A stretch of 7,568 nucleotides of DNA from an uncultured Subdoligranulum sp. Lineage in GTDB: Bacteria; Bacillota_A; Clostridia; Oscillospirales; Ruminococcaceae. Below the pieces are notes generated by a model. That model did not search any database. It was not told the origin of the DNA and saw only the letters and a program-made list of their open reading frames with translations. Where the stretch lies: the NCBI RefSeq assembly GCF_937890665.1, contig NZ_CALADU010000206.1, positions 1 through 7,568 of the forward strand, given 5' to 3'. Below are positions 1-5,453 of this stretch, piece after piece. The first letter of the stretch is position 1, and the number at the start of each line of letters is the position of its first letter. The translations under genes were made by a program, and so were the position numbers.

Positions 1-30
1 TTCACCACCACCATTCATTTTCGGGGTTGA

Positions 31-327
31 CTTTTAATAGTTAATCTTTCTGTAATCATCAACGCAGACACTGGGGAAGTCCGCCAGCGGATCAATCTAC
101 CTGACAACTACTGGAACGGTTCCGCCCATCAGCCGAACATCTACCTTAATTTGGGCGACACGCTGCTGGTGGATTGCCGGTATGAGCCCTATACCCGTAC
201 CATCATCGATACCGACGGCACCCCTTATACCGTGGATACCAACCATGAATATCTTGGCCTGATCTCTACGGAAGATTTCCTTAACGGGGTCCCCCATTAT
301 ACAGAAGTAGGCGAATACACCACGTAA
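31..327 (+). pseudogene. 3' part of an unrecognised coding region, no start codon (fragment or frameshifted gene)
   Basis: Frame 1 is open from just after a TGA at 28-30 to a TAA at 325-327 and reads like real protein from about position 52: NADTGEVRQRINLPDNYW, then LLVDCRYEPYTRTIIDTDG, ending EVGEYTT. Codon choice from about 57 on matches the neighbouring genes, and a strong terminator follows 4-5 bases after the stop. However, there is no in-frame ATG, GTG or TTG before a TTG at 151, and no ribosome binding site upstream. The first 56 bases are AT-rich, and frames 2 and 3 stop at about 34-42. The simplest readings are a 5'-truncated remnant or a frameshift (real or a sequencing error) near 30-50, with the N-terminal part lying before the window. 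I do not recognise the family. The polar, Asp/Thr/Tyr-rich, beta-prone composition would suit an extracytoplasmic protein, but that is a guess. Confidence 0.4.
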
Positions 328-331
328 TGAA

Positions 332-362
332 AAACCGCCCCGGCATGTTGCCGGGGCGGTTT
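332..362. terminator. Bidirectional intrinsic terminator
   Basis: A 12-bp GC-rich perfect stem (334-345 with 349-360, arm ACCGCCCCGGCA) encloses a 3-nt loop, and flanking A/T pairs extend it at 332-333 and 361-362. On the plus strand it is followed by TTTCTGTTTT and ends the 31-327 reading frame. On the minus strand it is followed by TTTTT and lies about 14 bases past the stop of the aldo/keto reductase gene, so it serves both convergent units. Confidence 0.9.
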
Positions 363-375
363 TCTGTTTTACCGT

Positions 376-1512
376 TCAGCCCTCAAAATGTTTGGCGACC
401 TGTTTCAAGTTTTCGATGATGGGCAGATGCTGGGGACATACCCCCTCGCACTGACCGCAACCGATGCAGTCGCTGGCCTTGCCGAACGTCTTAGTCAGGT
501 TGTCGTAATATTCCCCCTGCGGCGTCCACGACTTCCCCTTGATTTCTTGCAAGTCGGCGTTGTACAGCGAGAAATACTTCGGGATGGCAATGTGCATGGG
601 GCAACCGTCGGTGCAGTAAGAACAGCCCGTGCAAGGCACGGCAATGCTGGAATTGATGATGGAGACCGCCTGTTGGATGCGAGCCTCTTCCTCCTCATTG
701 AGCGGCTGGAAGTTCTGCATATATCCGGTATTATCCAGCAACTGGTCCATATTGCTCATGCCAGACAGCACCATTTTTACATTGGGTTTGCTGGCAGCAA
801 ACCGGATCGCCCACGACGGCACCGAAGCTTCGGGCGCATACTGCTGGAACAGCGCCTTGACCGCCTCCGGCACATTGGCCAACGTGCCGCCCTTGACGGG
901 TTCCATGACAATTACCGGTTTGCCATGCTTTTCCGCTACCTCGTAGCACTTGCGGGACTGTACCCCTTCGCTATCCCAATCCAGATAGTTGAGCTGCAAC
1001 TGGACAAACTCCACCTCCGGGTGCTCGGTCAGCACCTTGTCCAGCAAGTCTGCGTGATCGTGGAAGGAAAATCCGATGTGTTTCACCAGACCCTGCCGCT
1101 TTTTCTCTTGCAGCCAAGTAAAGCAATCCAGCTTTTTGTAAATTTCGTAATGCTCGGTGCCTACATCGTGCAGCAAATAGTAATCAAAGTAACCCGCCCC
1201 TGTCTTTTGCAGCTGGGTGTTGAATACTTCGTCCCGATCCTGCAGGTCGTGAATAAAGCCGGCATGCAGTTTGTCCGCCAGTGTGAACGACTCCCGCGGG
1301 TGGCGGCTGGTCAGCGCCGCCTTGACGGCATTTTCACTCTGAAAGGCGCAGTACATCCACGCCGTGTCAAAATAAGTAAAACCACGCTCCAAAAAGGTAT
1401 CCACCATCTGTTTGGTCTGTTCTATATCAATGCTGCCTGCATTGTTGGGGTCTGTCAGCGGCAAGCGCATCAGGCCGAAGCCCAGCTTTTTGGCATTCTG
1501 AAAAATATCCAT
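376..1512 (-). CDS. Aldo/keto reductase with C-terminal 2x[4Fe-4S] ferredoxin-like domain
   Basis: A 378-residue cytoplasmic oxidoreductase. The N-terminal ~280 residues form an aldo/keto reductase TIM barrel: it opens with the LGFGLMRLPL strand, and the family's catalytic tetrad is visible as Asp49 and Tyr54 (FDTAWMY), Lys81 (ADKLH) and His115 (YYLLHD). The C-terminal part has two CxxCxxCxxxCP motifs, Cys294/297/300/304 and Cys349/352/355/359, expected to hold two 4Fe-4S clusters. This architecture is common in anaerobic Firmicutes and normally annotated as 'aldo/keto reductase, 4Fe-4S binding'; the clusters suggest electron exchange with ferredoxin-like partners rather than simple NADPH use, but the physiological substrate is unknown. 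The start is set by a good GGAGGAA ribosome binding site at about 1520-1527 on the minus strand. It is monocistronic, divergent from the lipoprotein gene, and driven by a promoter with a MerR-type dyad, so it is probably inducible. Confidence 0.93.
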   Translation of the reverse strand: MDIFQNAKKLGFGLMRLPLTDPNNAGSIDIEQTKQMVDTFLERGFTYFDTAWMYCAFQSENAVKAALTSRHPRESFTLADKLHAGFIHDLQDRDEVFNTQLQKTGAGYFDYYLLHDVGTEHYEIYKKLDCFTWLQEKKRQGLVKHIGFSFHDHADLLDKVLTEHPEVEFVQLQLNYLDWDSEGVQSRKCYEVAEKHGKPVIVMEPVKGGTLANVPEAVKALFQQYAPEASVPSWAIRFAASKPNVKMVLSGMSNMDQLLDNTGYMQNFQPLNEEEEARIQQAVSIINSSIAVPCTGCSYCTDGCPMHIAIPKYFSLYNADLQEIKGKSWTPQGEYYDNLTKTFGKASDCIGCGQCEGVCPQHLPIIENLKQVAKHFEG

Positions 1513-1571
1513 CGTTCGGTTCCTCCGTTCGCTTATATGGCAGATTCTTCTGCCTCTTTCTTTTTGGTTGT

Positions 1572-1602
1572 ATTATACATCTTAAAGCATGCTTTAAGTC
1601 AA
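1572..1602 (-). promoter_or_regulatory. Promoter of the aldo/keto reductase, with a long 19-bp spacer
   Basis: Read on the minus strand, TTGACT (1602-1597) and a perfect TATAAT (1577-1572) are separated by 19 bp instead of the optimal 17. An over-long spacer filled by a palindrome is the hallmark of promoters activated by MerR-family proteins, which twist the DNA to realign the two boxes. The -10 box lies about 60 bp upstream of the reductase start codon. Reading the -35 as TGACTT would give an 18-bp spacer. Confidence 0.75.
1581..1598. promoter_or_regulatory. Perfect 18-bp palindrome, predicted MerR/AdhR-type operator
   Basis: CTTAAAGCATGCTTTAAG is its own reverse complement and fills almost all of the spacer between the -35 and -10 boxes of the reductase promoter. 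Its form CTTAAAG-N4-CTTTAAG matches, as I recall it, the inverted repeat described for the Bacillus subtilis MerR/NmlR-family regulator AdhR, which responds to formaldehyde and methylglyoxal. No MerR-family gene is present in this window, so the regulator would have to be encoded elsewhere. Confidence 0.7.
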
Positions 1603-1657
1603 GCATCCCCTTCCCCATTGTTTTCAATTTTTTACTGTACTTTTTGGCGAAACCGTG

Positions 1658-1663
1658 TATAAT
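1658..1663 (+). promoter_or_regulatory. -10 box of the lipoprotein gene promoter
   Basis: A perfect TATAAT, preceded by GTG, lies 41 bp upstream of the ATG at 1705. No good -35 hexamer is seen at 16-18 bp: TGTACT (1636-1641) and TTTACT (1631-1636) are weak or badly spaced. The AT-rich run at 1619-1634 could act as an UP-like element. The call rests mainly on the -10 box and its position. Confidence 0.5.
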
Positions 1664-1704
1664 AAAGGTTGCGTATGCAATTTTTTACAATACAGGAGAA
1701 CCCC

Positions 1705-2889
1705 ATGAAGAAGAAAATTTTGTACCGTACCACTGCCTGTGCGCTGGCGCTCAGCCTGACGGCTGTTCTGGCCGGCTGCGGCAGCTCTGCCGACAGCGAG
1801 TCCACGGCCGAGACTGCCACCGCAGAAACCTCTACCGCAGAAACCGCTGTGGATGAGTCGGCTTACGCCTATCTGGCCGACTTCAGCTACTCGCAGGGTT
1901 TTGATGAAAACGGCTACCTCAAAGGGGTGACCGCCTCGGATTACGTCACCCTGCCCGATGATTATGCCGACATTACCATCGATGCTGCGCTGGGCGAAGT
2001 CAGCGACGAGGATGTAACGGATTACATCAACAGCAACATTTTGTCCAACTTCCAGACAACCAATCAAATCACCGACCGGGCCGCTGCGCTGGGCGACACC
2101 GTCAACATCGACTACGTGGGCACTATCGACGGCGTAGAATTTGACGGCGGCAGCTACGAGGGCTACAATCTGGAACTGGGCAGCGGCAGCTTCATCGATG
2201 ACTTCGAGGATCAGATCGCGGGGCACACCCCCGGCGAAACCTTTGATGTAACGGTGACCTTCCCGGAAGATTATCCGCAGGGCGATCTGGCTGGCAAGGA
2301 TGCCGTCTTCGCCACCACGCTGAACTACATCAGCGAAACCGTCACGCCTGATTTGACCGACAGTTGGGTCGCGGAAAACCTGACCGATCCCATGGGTGTG
2401 AGCGACGTGGCCAGCCTGCAGGCTTTTGTCGAAAAGCAGATTGCCTTCAACAACCAGTACTCCGATGTCTATACCGCTCTGCACGACAAGGCCACCTTTG
2501 CAACAGAATTGCCGGAGCCTGCCAAAGAGTATTTCCGGGATGTTCTGCTTTTCGGCGTGTATAGCTATGCCCAGAACTACAACGTCAGCATGACCGATAT
2601 GGTGAGCTCCGGTGCTTTTGGCTCCAGTTACGCCACGGTGGAAGAGTTCATCAACGATATGGACAGCAGCATCACCACGCAGTTGGAGCAGACGCTGCTG
2701 CTGCAAGCCATCGCTGAAAAGCAGGGCCTTGTTTGCGACACCGAAACGCTGAATACGGAATTCGTAAACCAGTTCGGTGTGCGGGATCCCTCCAGCTTCA
2801 CGCAGGTCTATGGCGAGAACTACGTCAAGTGCCAACTGCTGGACAGTCTGGTTATGCAAAACCTGATCAACAACGTGAAATACGAATAA
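1705..2889 (+). CDS. Secreted lipoprotein with trigger-factor-like FKBP peptidyl-prolyl isomerase domain
   Basis: A 394-residue protein. The start is the ATG at 1705 because AGGAG (1694-1698) lies 6 bases upstream and the protein then begins with a clean lipoprotein signal: MKKK, a hydrophobic stretch, then lipobox LAGC with Cys25 as the acylated residue. A Ser/Thr/Glu-rich linker with three STAET-like repeats (residues 33-47) follows. Residues ~50-129 resemble the region before the isomerase domain of trigger factor. Residues ~130-209 are an FKBP-type domain (GDTVNIDYVGTIDG, FDGG, LELGSGSFIDDFEDQIAGHTPGE, VTFPEDYP, LAGKDAVFATTLNYI). The rest (~210-394) is helical, like the trigger factor C-terminal chaperone arms. 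The ribosome-binding N-terminal domain is replaced by the signal and linker, so it should act outside the membrane on exported proteins, in the niche of PrsA. It is monocistronic. Isomerase activity is inferred from the fold only. Confidence 0.88.
   Translation: MKKKILYRTTACALALSLTAVLAGCGSSADSESTAETATAETSTAETAVDESAYAYLADFSYSQGFDENGYLKGVTASDYVTLPDDYADITIDAALGEVSDEDVTDYINSNILSNFQTTNQITDRAAALGDTVNIDYVGTIDGVEFDGGSYEGYNLELGSGSFIDDFEDQIAGHTPGETFDVTVTFPEDYPQGDLAGKDAVFATTLNYISETVTPDLTDSWVAENLTDPMGVSDVASLQAFVEKQIAFNNQYSDVYTALHDKATFATELPEPAKEYFRDVLLFGVYSYAQNYNVSMTDMVSSGAFGSSYATVEEFINDMDSSITTQLEQTLLLQAIAEKQGLVCDTETLNTEFVNQFGVRDPSSFTQVYGENYVKCQLLDSLVMQNLINNVKYE
1801..1845 (+). repeat. Three in-frame 15-bp units encoding STAET / ATAET / STAET
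   Basis: Three consecutive 15-base units code for (S/A)TAET in the linker just after the lipidated cysteine. Units 2 and 3 share the 12-mer ACCGCAGAAACC (1819-1830 and 1834-1845); unit 1 has diverged at synonymous positions. It probably forms a flexible tether lifting the isomerase domain off the membrane, and its copy number may vary between strains. Confidence 0.7.
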
Positions 2890-2903
2890 AGTGATTTTCT
2901 TTT

Positions 2904-2935
2904 CCCGGTGCGGTTCTTCCGCATCGGGATTTTTT
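2904..2935 (+). terminator. Intrinsic terminator of the lipoprotein gene
   Basis: A 10-bp stem (CCCGGTGCGG at 2904-2913 with CCGCATCGGG at 2919-2928, containing one G-U pair) encloses loop TTCTT and is followed by ATTTTTT. It begins 14 bases after the stop codon. Confidence 0.9.
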
Positions 2936-2947
2936 ATGCCTCCCCAC

Positions 2948-2976
2948 TTGACACCAAAGGACCGCCGTGCTATATT
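2948..2976 (+). promoter_or_regulatory. Consensus sigma-A promoter of the sdpR-sdpI operon
   Basis: TTGACA (2948-2953), a 17-bp spacer, then TATATT (2971-2976). This is a near-perfect housekeeping promoter; transcription should start around 2983, immediately upstream of the palindrome at 2993-3014. Such a strong promoter fits a unit held down by its own repressor. Confidence 0.85.
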
Positions 2977-2992
2977 GATAGCAAGAAACAGT

Positions 2993-3014
2993 TAGATATT
3001 TTTCTAAATATCTA
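2993..3014. promoter_or_regulatory. 22-bp palindrome in the sdpR leader, predicted autorepressor operator
   Basis: Arms TAGATATTT and AAATATCTA are exact reverse complements around a TTCT centre. The site lies about +10 to +32 relative to the predicted start and ends 6 bases before the ribosome binding site AAGGAG (3021-3025 region). An ArsR-family dimer bound here would block transcription. The same sequence could form an AT-rich hairpin in the RNA, so an RNA role is a less likely alternative. Confidence 0.65.
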
Positions 3015-3033
3015 TTCAGAAAGGAGTTTTGAG

Positions 3034-3315
3034 ATGGGAGATGCCTTTAAGGCCCTAGCCGACCCCACTCGGCGCCGTATTCTGGAGCTTTTGGCGCAGG
3101 GAGATCTGACTGCCGGGGAAATTGCCGCCCACTTTTCCATGACCAAGCCATCGGTGAGTCATCATTTGAACATCCTCAAAACCGCCGGCCTGATCTGTGA
3201 CCAGCGCAATGGGCAAAACATTGTTTACAGCGTGAACCTGACGGTATTTCAGGAACTGGTCAAATGGTTTTACGATGTAGACCTTGTGAAAGGAGCACCT
3301 GACGATGAAAAATAA
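3034..3315 (+). CDS. sdpR: ArsR-family autorepressor, SdpR type
   Basis: A 93-residue winged-helix DNA-binding protein. The start is the ATG at 3034, preceded by AAGGAG at 3020-3025; this gives the canonical opening MGDAFKALADPTRRRILELL seen across the family. The helix-turn-helix spans residues ~25-55 (LTAGEIAAHFSMTKPSVSHH), and the wing is around residues 55-68 (DQRNGQNIVYSV). It has no cysteine pair of a metal-sensing ArsR protein: its single Cys55 argues against metal sensing. It overlaps the SdpI-like gene by 11 bases, so the two are translationally linked. In the B. subtilis paradigm SdpR represses sdpRI and is sequestered at the membrane by SdpI when toxin is bound; the same autoregulatory logic is inferred here from gene order and the palindrome in the leader. 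Confidence 0.88.
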   Translation: MGDAFKALADPTRRRILELLAQGDLTAGEIAAHFSMTKPSVSHHLNILKTAGLICDQRNGQNIVYSVNLTVFQELVKWFYDVDLVKGAPDDEK

Positions 3316-3970
3316 AAAACTGTATCTTGCCTTATTGGCCGCCTGTTTGCTTAACTTTTTGGCACATTTGTACTTTTACCCTTCCCTGCCGGACACTGTA
3401 CCGACCCACTGGGGGTTTGACGGCCAAGCCGACGCCTGGGGCCCCAAATCCAGCACGCTCATCATCTGCGCACTGCCTTTGCTGATTTTGCTGATGCTGG
3501 CTGTCCTGCCGAAAATCGATCCTCGTTCGCAAAATTACGAAAAGTTCGGCAAAGTCTATCGTGGTTTTACCATCGGCATCACCCTGTTCTTATGCGCCAT
3601 TTCTTGGCTGACCGAACTGACCGTTTACAACGTGCTGCCCAACAGCAGCAACCTGATCATGGTACTGGTCTGCGGCGGATGCGGCGTTTTGTTTATCGCA
3701 CTGGGGAACTACATGCCCCAAGTCAAACAGAACTATTCTTTCGGCTGCAAAACACCGTGGGCCCTTAACGATGAGCACAACTGGAACCGCACCCAGCGCA
3801 TGGGCGGCATTGTCTTTTTAATAATGGGTATTGCGTTTTTGGTGGCCGCTCTTTTTGCCAAAGTTTTGGGAGAAACGGGTCTGCTTGTCCTGCTTCTCGG
3901 ATCTTCGCTGGGCGGAACGCTCTGGATCTATCTGTACTCTTACTTGGTATTCATCGGCAAAATGAAATAA
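3305..3970 (+). CDS. sdpI: SdpI-family integral membrane protein (DUF1648-containing immunity/signalling protein)
   Basis: A 221-residue membrane protein with about six predicted helices: residues ~5-25, 50-69, 86-107, 115-135, 167-186 and 191-215. The first extracellular segment carries the DUF1648 signature LPDTVPTHWGFDGQADAWG (28-46). The SdpI-type conserved loop is at ~134-168 (GNYMPQVKQNYSFGCKTPW, then NWNRTQRMGG). AGGAG at 3291-3295 precedes the ATG by 9 bases, inside the end of sdpR. In B. subtilis SdpI gives immunity to the SDP cannibalism toxin and sequesters SdpR. No sdpA, sdpB or sdpC-like toxin gene is present here, so this is an orphan immunity/sensor pair. It may protect against a toxin made by neighbours or sense envelope stress. 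The family assignment is firm; the exact role is inferred. Confidence 0.87.
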   Translation: MKNKKLYLALLAACLLNFLAHLYFYPSLPDTVPTHWGFDGQADAWGPKSSTLIICALPLLILLMLAVLPKIDPRSQNYEKFGKVYRGFTIGITLFLCAISWLTELTVYNVLPNSSNLIMVLVCGGCGVLFIALGNYMPQVKQNYSFGCKTPWALNDEHNWNRTQRMGGIVFLIMGIAFLVAALFAKVLGETGLLVLLLGSSLGGTLWIYLYSYLVFIGKMK

Positions 3971-3971
3971 T

Positions 3972-4006
3972 AAAAACCGGACCGTTCATAGAACGGTCCG
4001 GTTTTT
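3972..4006. terminator. Bidirectional intrinsic terminator between sdpI and the CarD-like gene
   Basis: A 16-bp perfect stem (3972-3987 with 3991-4006, GC core CCGGACCGTTC) has a 3-nt ATA loop. T runs lie on both sides: TTTTTTG on the plus strand and TTTTTATT on the minus strand. It begins right after the sdpI stop and lies just past the minus-strand CarD stop at 4010-4012. Confidence 0.93.
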
Positions 4007-4009
4007 TGT

Positions 4010-4513
4010 TTAGGCGTTTGCCGCGTCTTCTAAAATTCCGGCGATGAAATCCGGCACCTCTTGCGGGTCAATCCCCATAGTATAGGCTACCTCGCTGTGC
4101 AAAATATTCTGCGCTTCCCGCAGGGCGCTGTCCTCATAGCTGGAAAGCTGCTTGCCCATCGCGTGGCGGTGACGGCGCTCTGTGTAAATATCGCGGATCA
4201 TCCGCAGCAAAGCATGCCGGTCGCCGCTTTGCAGCGTCCGACGATAGCGCTCCTTGCGGGCTTCGGGGTCGGGATCATGTTCCGGCGCCGGCTCGTGCAA
4301 AAGATCCAGCACCTCCTGCTTCGTGGGAAGTGCGCGCATACGGTCCAGCAAAACCTGACTGTTACACGGTACGCAGATTTTCATGCTGCTGTCATAAACA
4401 GGTTTCAAAATATAGCACTCACACGCCTGCCCAGCCAACTTCATACTCTTCTTTTCCGCAATCGTGCATACACCGCTTGTTCCGTAACTTACCGCATCCC
4501 CAACCTGAAACAT
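4010..4513 (-). CDS. CarD-family RNA polymerase-binding transcriptional regulator
   Basis: A 167-residue cytoplasmic protein. Residues ~1-60 form the CarD/CdnL/TRCF RNA polymerase-interaction domain, recognisable from MFQVGDAVSYGTSGVCTIAE, YILKPVYDSSMKICVP and LLDRMRALPT. Residues ~65-167 are a charged helical C-terminal half, which in CarD contacts promoter DNA next to the -10 box and stabilises the open complex. The Firmicutes versions are typically about 160-170 residues, so it is full length. The start is the ATG at 4511-4513 with AGGAGG (4521-4526, minus strand) 7 bases upstream. It is monocistronic, with a terminator shared with convergent sdpI. Cysteines at 16, 31, 33, 47 and 50 are numerous for such a domain but make no obvious metal motif. 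Which promoters it affects cannot be read from the window. Confidence 0.88.
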   Translation of the reverse strand: MFQVGDAVSYGTSGVCTIAEKKSMKLAGQACECYILKPVYDSSMKICVPCNSQVLLDRMRALPTKQEVLDLLHEPAPEHDPDPEARKERYRRTLQSGDRHALLRMIRDIYTERRHRHAMGKQLSSYEDSALREAQNILHSEVAYTMGIDPQEVPDFIAGILEDAANA

Positions 4514-4559
4514 GAGGTTTCCTCCTTTTTCAAAGCTTATATTTGTCTTAGCATTCTTC

Positions 4560-4573
4560 TACTATATAGTATA
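4560..4573 (-). promoter_or_regulatory. Probable promoter region of the CarD-like gene, with a 12-bp palindrome
   Basis: On the minus strand TATACT (4573-4568) and TATAGT (4566-4561) are candidate -10 boxes about 50 bp upstream of the start codon. They overlap a perfect 12-bp palindrome TACTATATAGTA (4560-4571). No convincing -35 box is seen at the right distance (TGTCAT or TTTTTG at best), so the promoter is weakly supported and might depend on an activator or another sigma factor. Confidence 0.35.
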
Positions 4574-4654
4574 GTACTTTTTTCCAAAAAATGACATGGG
4601 CTTTTTGTACAAAAATCACGTTGTGCCGACCAGCTTTGTATGACACCCAAAGAA

Positions 4655-4682
4655 AAAATCCCTCTGTTGCCAGAGGGATTTT
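4655..4682 (-). terminator. Intrinsic terminator of the phosphoribosyltransferase-like gene
   Basis: A 12-bp stem (AAAATCCCTCTG at 4655-4666 with 4671-4682) has loop TTGC. On the minus strand it is followed by a TTTTTT run and lies 17 bases beyond the TAA at 4699-4701. Confidence 0.9.
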
Positions 4683-4698
4683 CCTAATTTTGTTGCTG

Positions 4699-5337
4699 TT
4701 AAAGGCTCGAATATCCGAAGCTGTTTACCAAAGCGTCAATCTTTTGCCCCGCTTTGCACCACGGACAGCTATGGGCATCATAGCTTTCGTAATCCGGCAG
4801 GTCGTTGGGATCGAAGATGCTCGTCACCGGGAAGCCTGCGCATTCCTTTTGGGTGGCAAAAATGGCTGCAATGCCCACCGGTGTACCGCCATAGTAATTG
4901 ATGGCTTCCACCGCGCTCTGGACCGTGTATCCTGTGGTGACAGAAGCCGCCAAAACCAGCACATGCCGTCCAGAAATCATAGGTGCGGTGTTGTCACGGA
5001 ACAAAAGCTGACTGCCCACGGTGTGTTCCGGCGTTACAATATAAATGGTTTGATGCGCATTCATATTGGCATACCCAGCCTTGGTCAGTTCACTGGCCAT
5101 GCAGGCGCCGATCACCTCTGTGCCGTCAAGACAGAGAATGGTGTCCACGATGGTATTGAGGGTGTATTCCTGAATCAGTTCCGCAGCCACTTCGCGCGCT
5201 TCGGAAAGCCGGGATTTTGTCAGCGTCACATCGATGTAGTAGTTGATGTGACTGTGACTGGTGGCAAAATGCCCTTTACTGACACGCAACGCAAGGTTGC
5301 TCTTTCGCGTAGGCAGTTTGACAAGGTTCATGGCCAT
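4699..5337 (-). CDS. Orotate phosphoribosyltransferase-like protein with degenerate PRPP motif
   Basis: A 212-residue cytoplasmic protein of the type I phosphoribosyltransferase fold. The N-terminal segment GHFATSHSHINYYIDVT (22-38) aligns with the PyrE pattern around the substrate hood (…SG..S.YYID), and the C-terminal CPWCKAGQKID (190-200) resembles the CPxCxxGxP tail of PyrE. The PRPP-binding segment is VLVLAASVTTGYT (126-138). In active enzymes of this fold the two residues before xxTTG are acidic (ED or DD); here they are Ala130-Ala131, while the TTG phosphate loop is kept. It may therefore bind PRPP or a nucleotide without normal catalysis, and PyrE activity should not be assumed. No other pyrimidine gene is nearby. 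The start ATG at 5335-5337 is favoured over Met3 because GGAGG (5346-5350, minus strand) is 8 bases from it. The gene has its own promoter and terminator. Confidence 0.8.
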   Translation of the reverse strand: MAMNLVKLPTRKSNLALRVSKGHFATSHSHINYYIDVTLTKSRLSEAREVAAELIQEYTLNTIVDTILCLDGTEVIGACMASELTKAGYANMNAHQTIYIVTPEHTVGSQLLFRDNTAPMISGRHVLVLAASVTTGYTVQSAVEAINYYGGTPVGIAAIFATQKECAGFPVTSIFDPNDLPDYESYDAHSCPWCKAGQKIDALVNSFGYSSL

Positions 5338-5369
5338 TGGAAGTCCCTCCCTTAAACTTTCTACTTTAT

Positions 5370-5398
5370 ATTGTAAAGTTTTTTTAAATCGATTGCAA
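5370..5398 (-). promoter_or_regulatory. Promoter of the phosphoribosyltransferase-like gene
   Basis: On the minus strand TTGCAA (5398-5393), a 17-bp AT-rich spacer, then TACAAT (5375-5370), about 32 bp before the start codon. The -10 box is embedded in an imperfect inverted repeat with arms ACTTT/AAAGT (5363-5379). Confidence 0.7.
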
Positions 5399-5453
5399 GA
5401 AACGCATTGACCAAAATCCCCTCTGCCTTTTTGGGCAGTTTTGCGTCCTCGGC

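Noticed and set aside
27..56. Promoter-like TTGACT-18 bp-TGTAAT at the left edge
   Set aside because: The match is moderate and no start codon or RBS follows for a downstream gene, so I do not annotate it; it is mentioned only with the start-less coding region.
388..1662. A 424-codon plus-strand open frame opposite the aldo/keto reductase
   Set aside because: It mirrors the reductase gene, whose catalytic and FeS motifs are unmistakable. It has no RBS and its translation has no recognisable motif. Long antisense frames are expected in GC-rich genes.
1669..1704. Upstream TTG/ATG starts extending the lipoprotein
   Set aside because: They have no RBS and would put twelve extra residues before the MKKK signal peptide; the ATG at 1705 has AGGAG at ideal spacing.
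1624..2859. A 411-codon minus-strand open frame opposite the lipoprotein gene
   Set aside because: An antisense shadow of a well-supported lipoprotein. Its translation is Gly/Val/Ile-rich low-complexity with no domain, and no RBS or terminator fits it.
2908..3033. Extended N-terminus of the ArsR-family regulator starting at 2908
   Set aside because: It would run through the preceding terminator, the consensus promoter and the palindrome. The ATG at 3034 has a strong RBS and gives the family's usual N-terminus.
4061..5355. Two plus-strand open frames (4061-4594 and 4591-5355) that nearly abut and could look like an operon
   Set aside because: Both are antisense to recognised minus-strand genes (CarD-like and phosphoribosyltransferase-like), and they run through the intrinsic terminator and promoter signals between these.
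5423..5442. Small hairpin CTGCC-TTTTTG-GGCAG followed by TTTT in the divergent intergenic region
   Set aside because: The stem has only 5 bp and lies upstream of the dnaD promoter, where no plus-strand transcript is expected.
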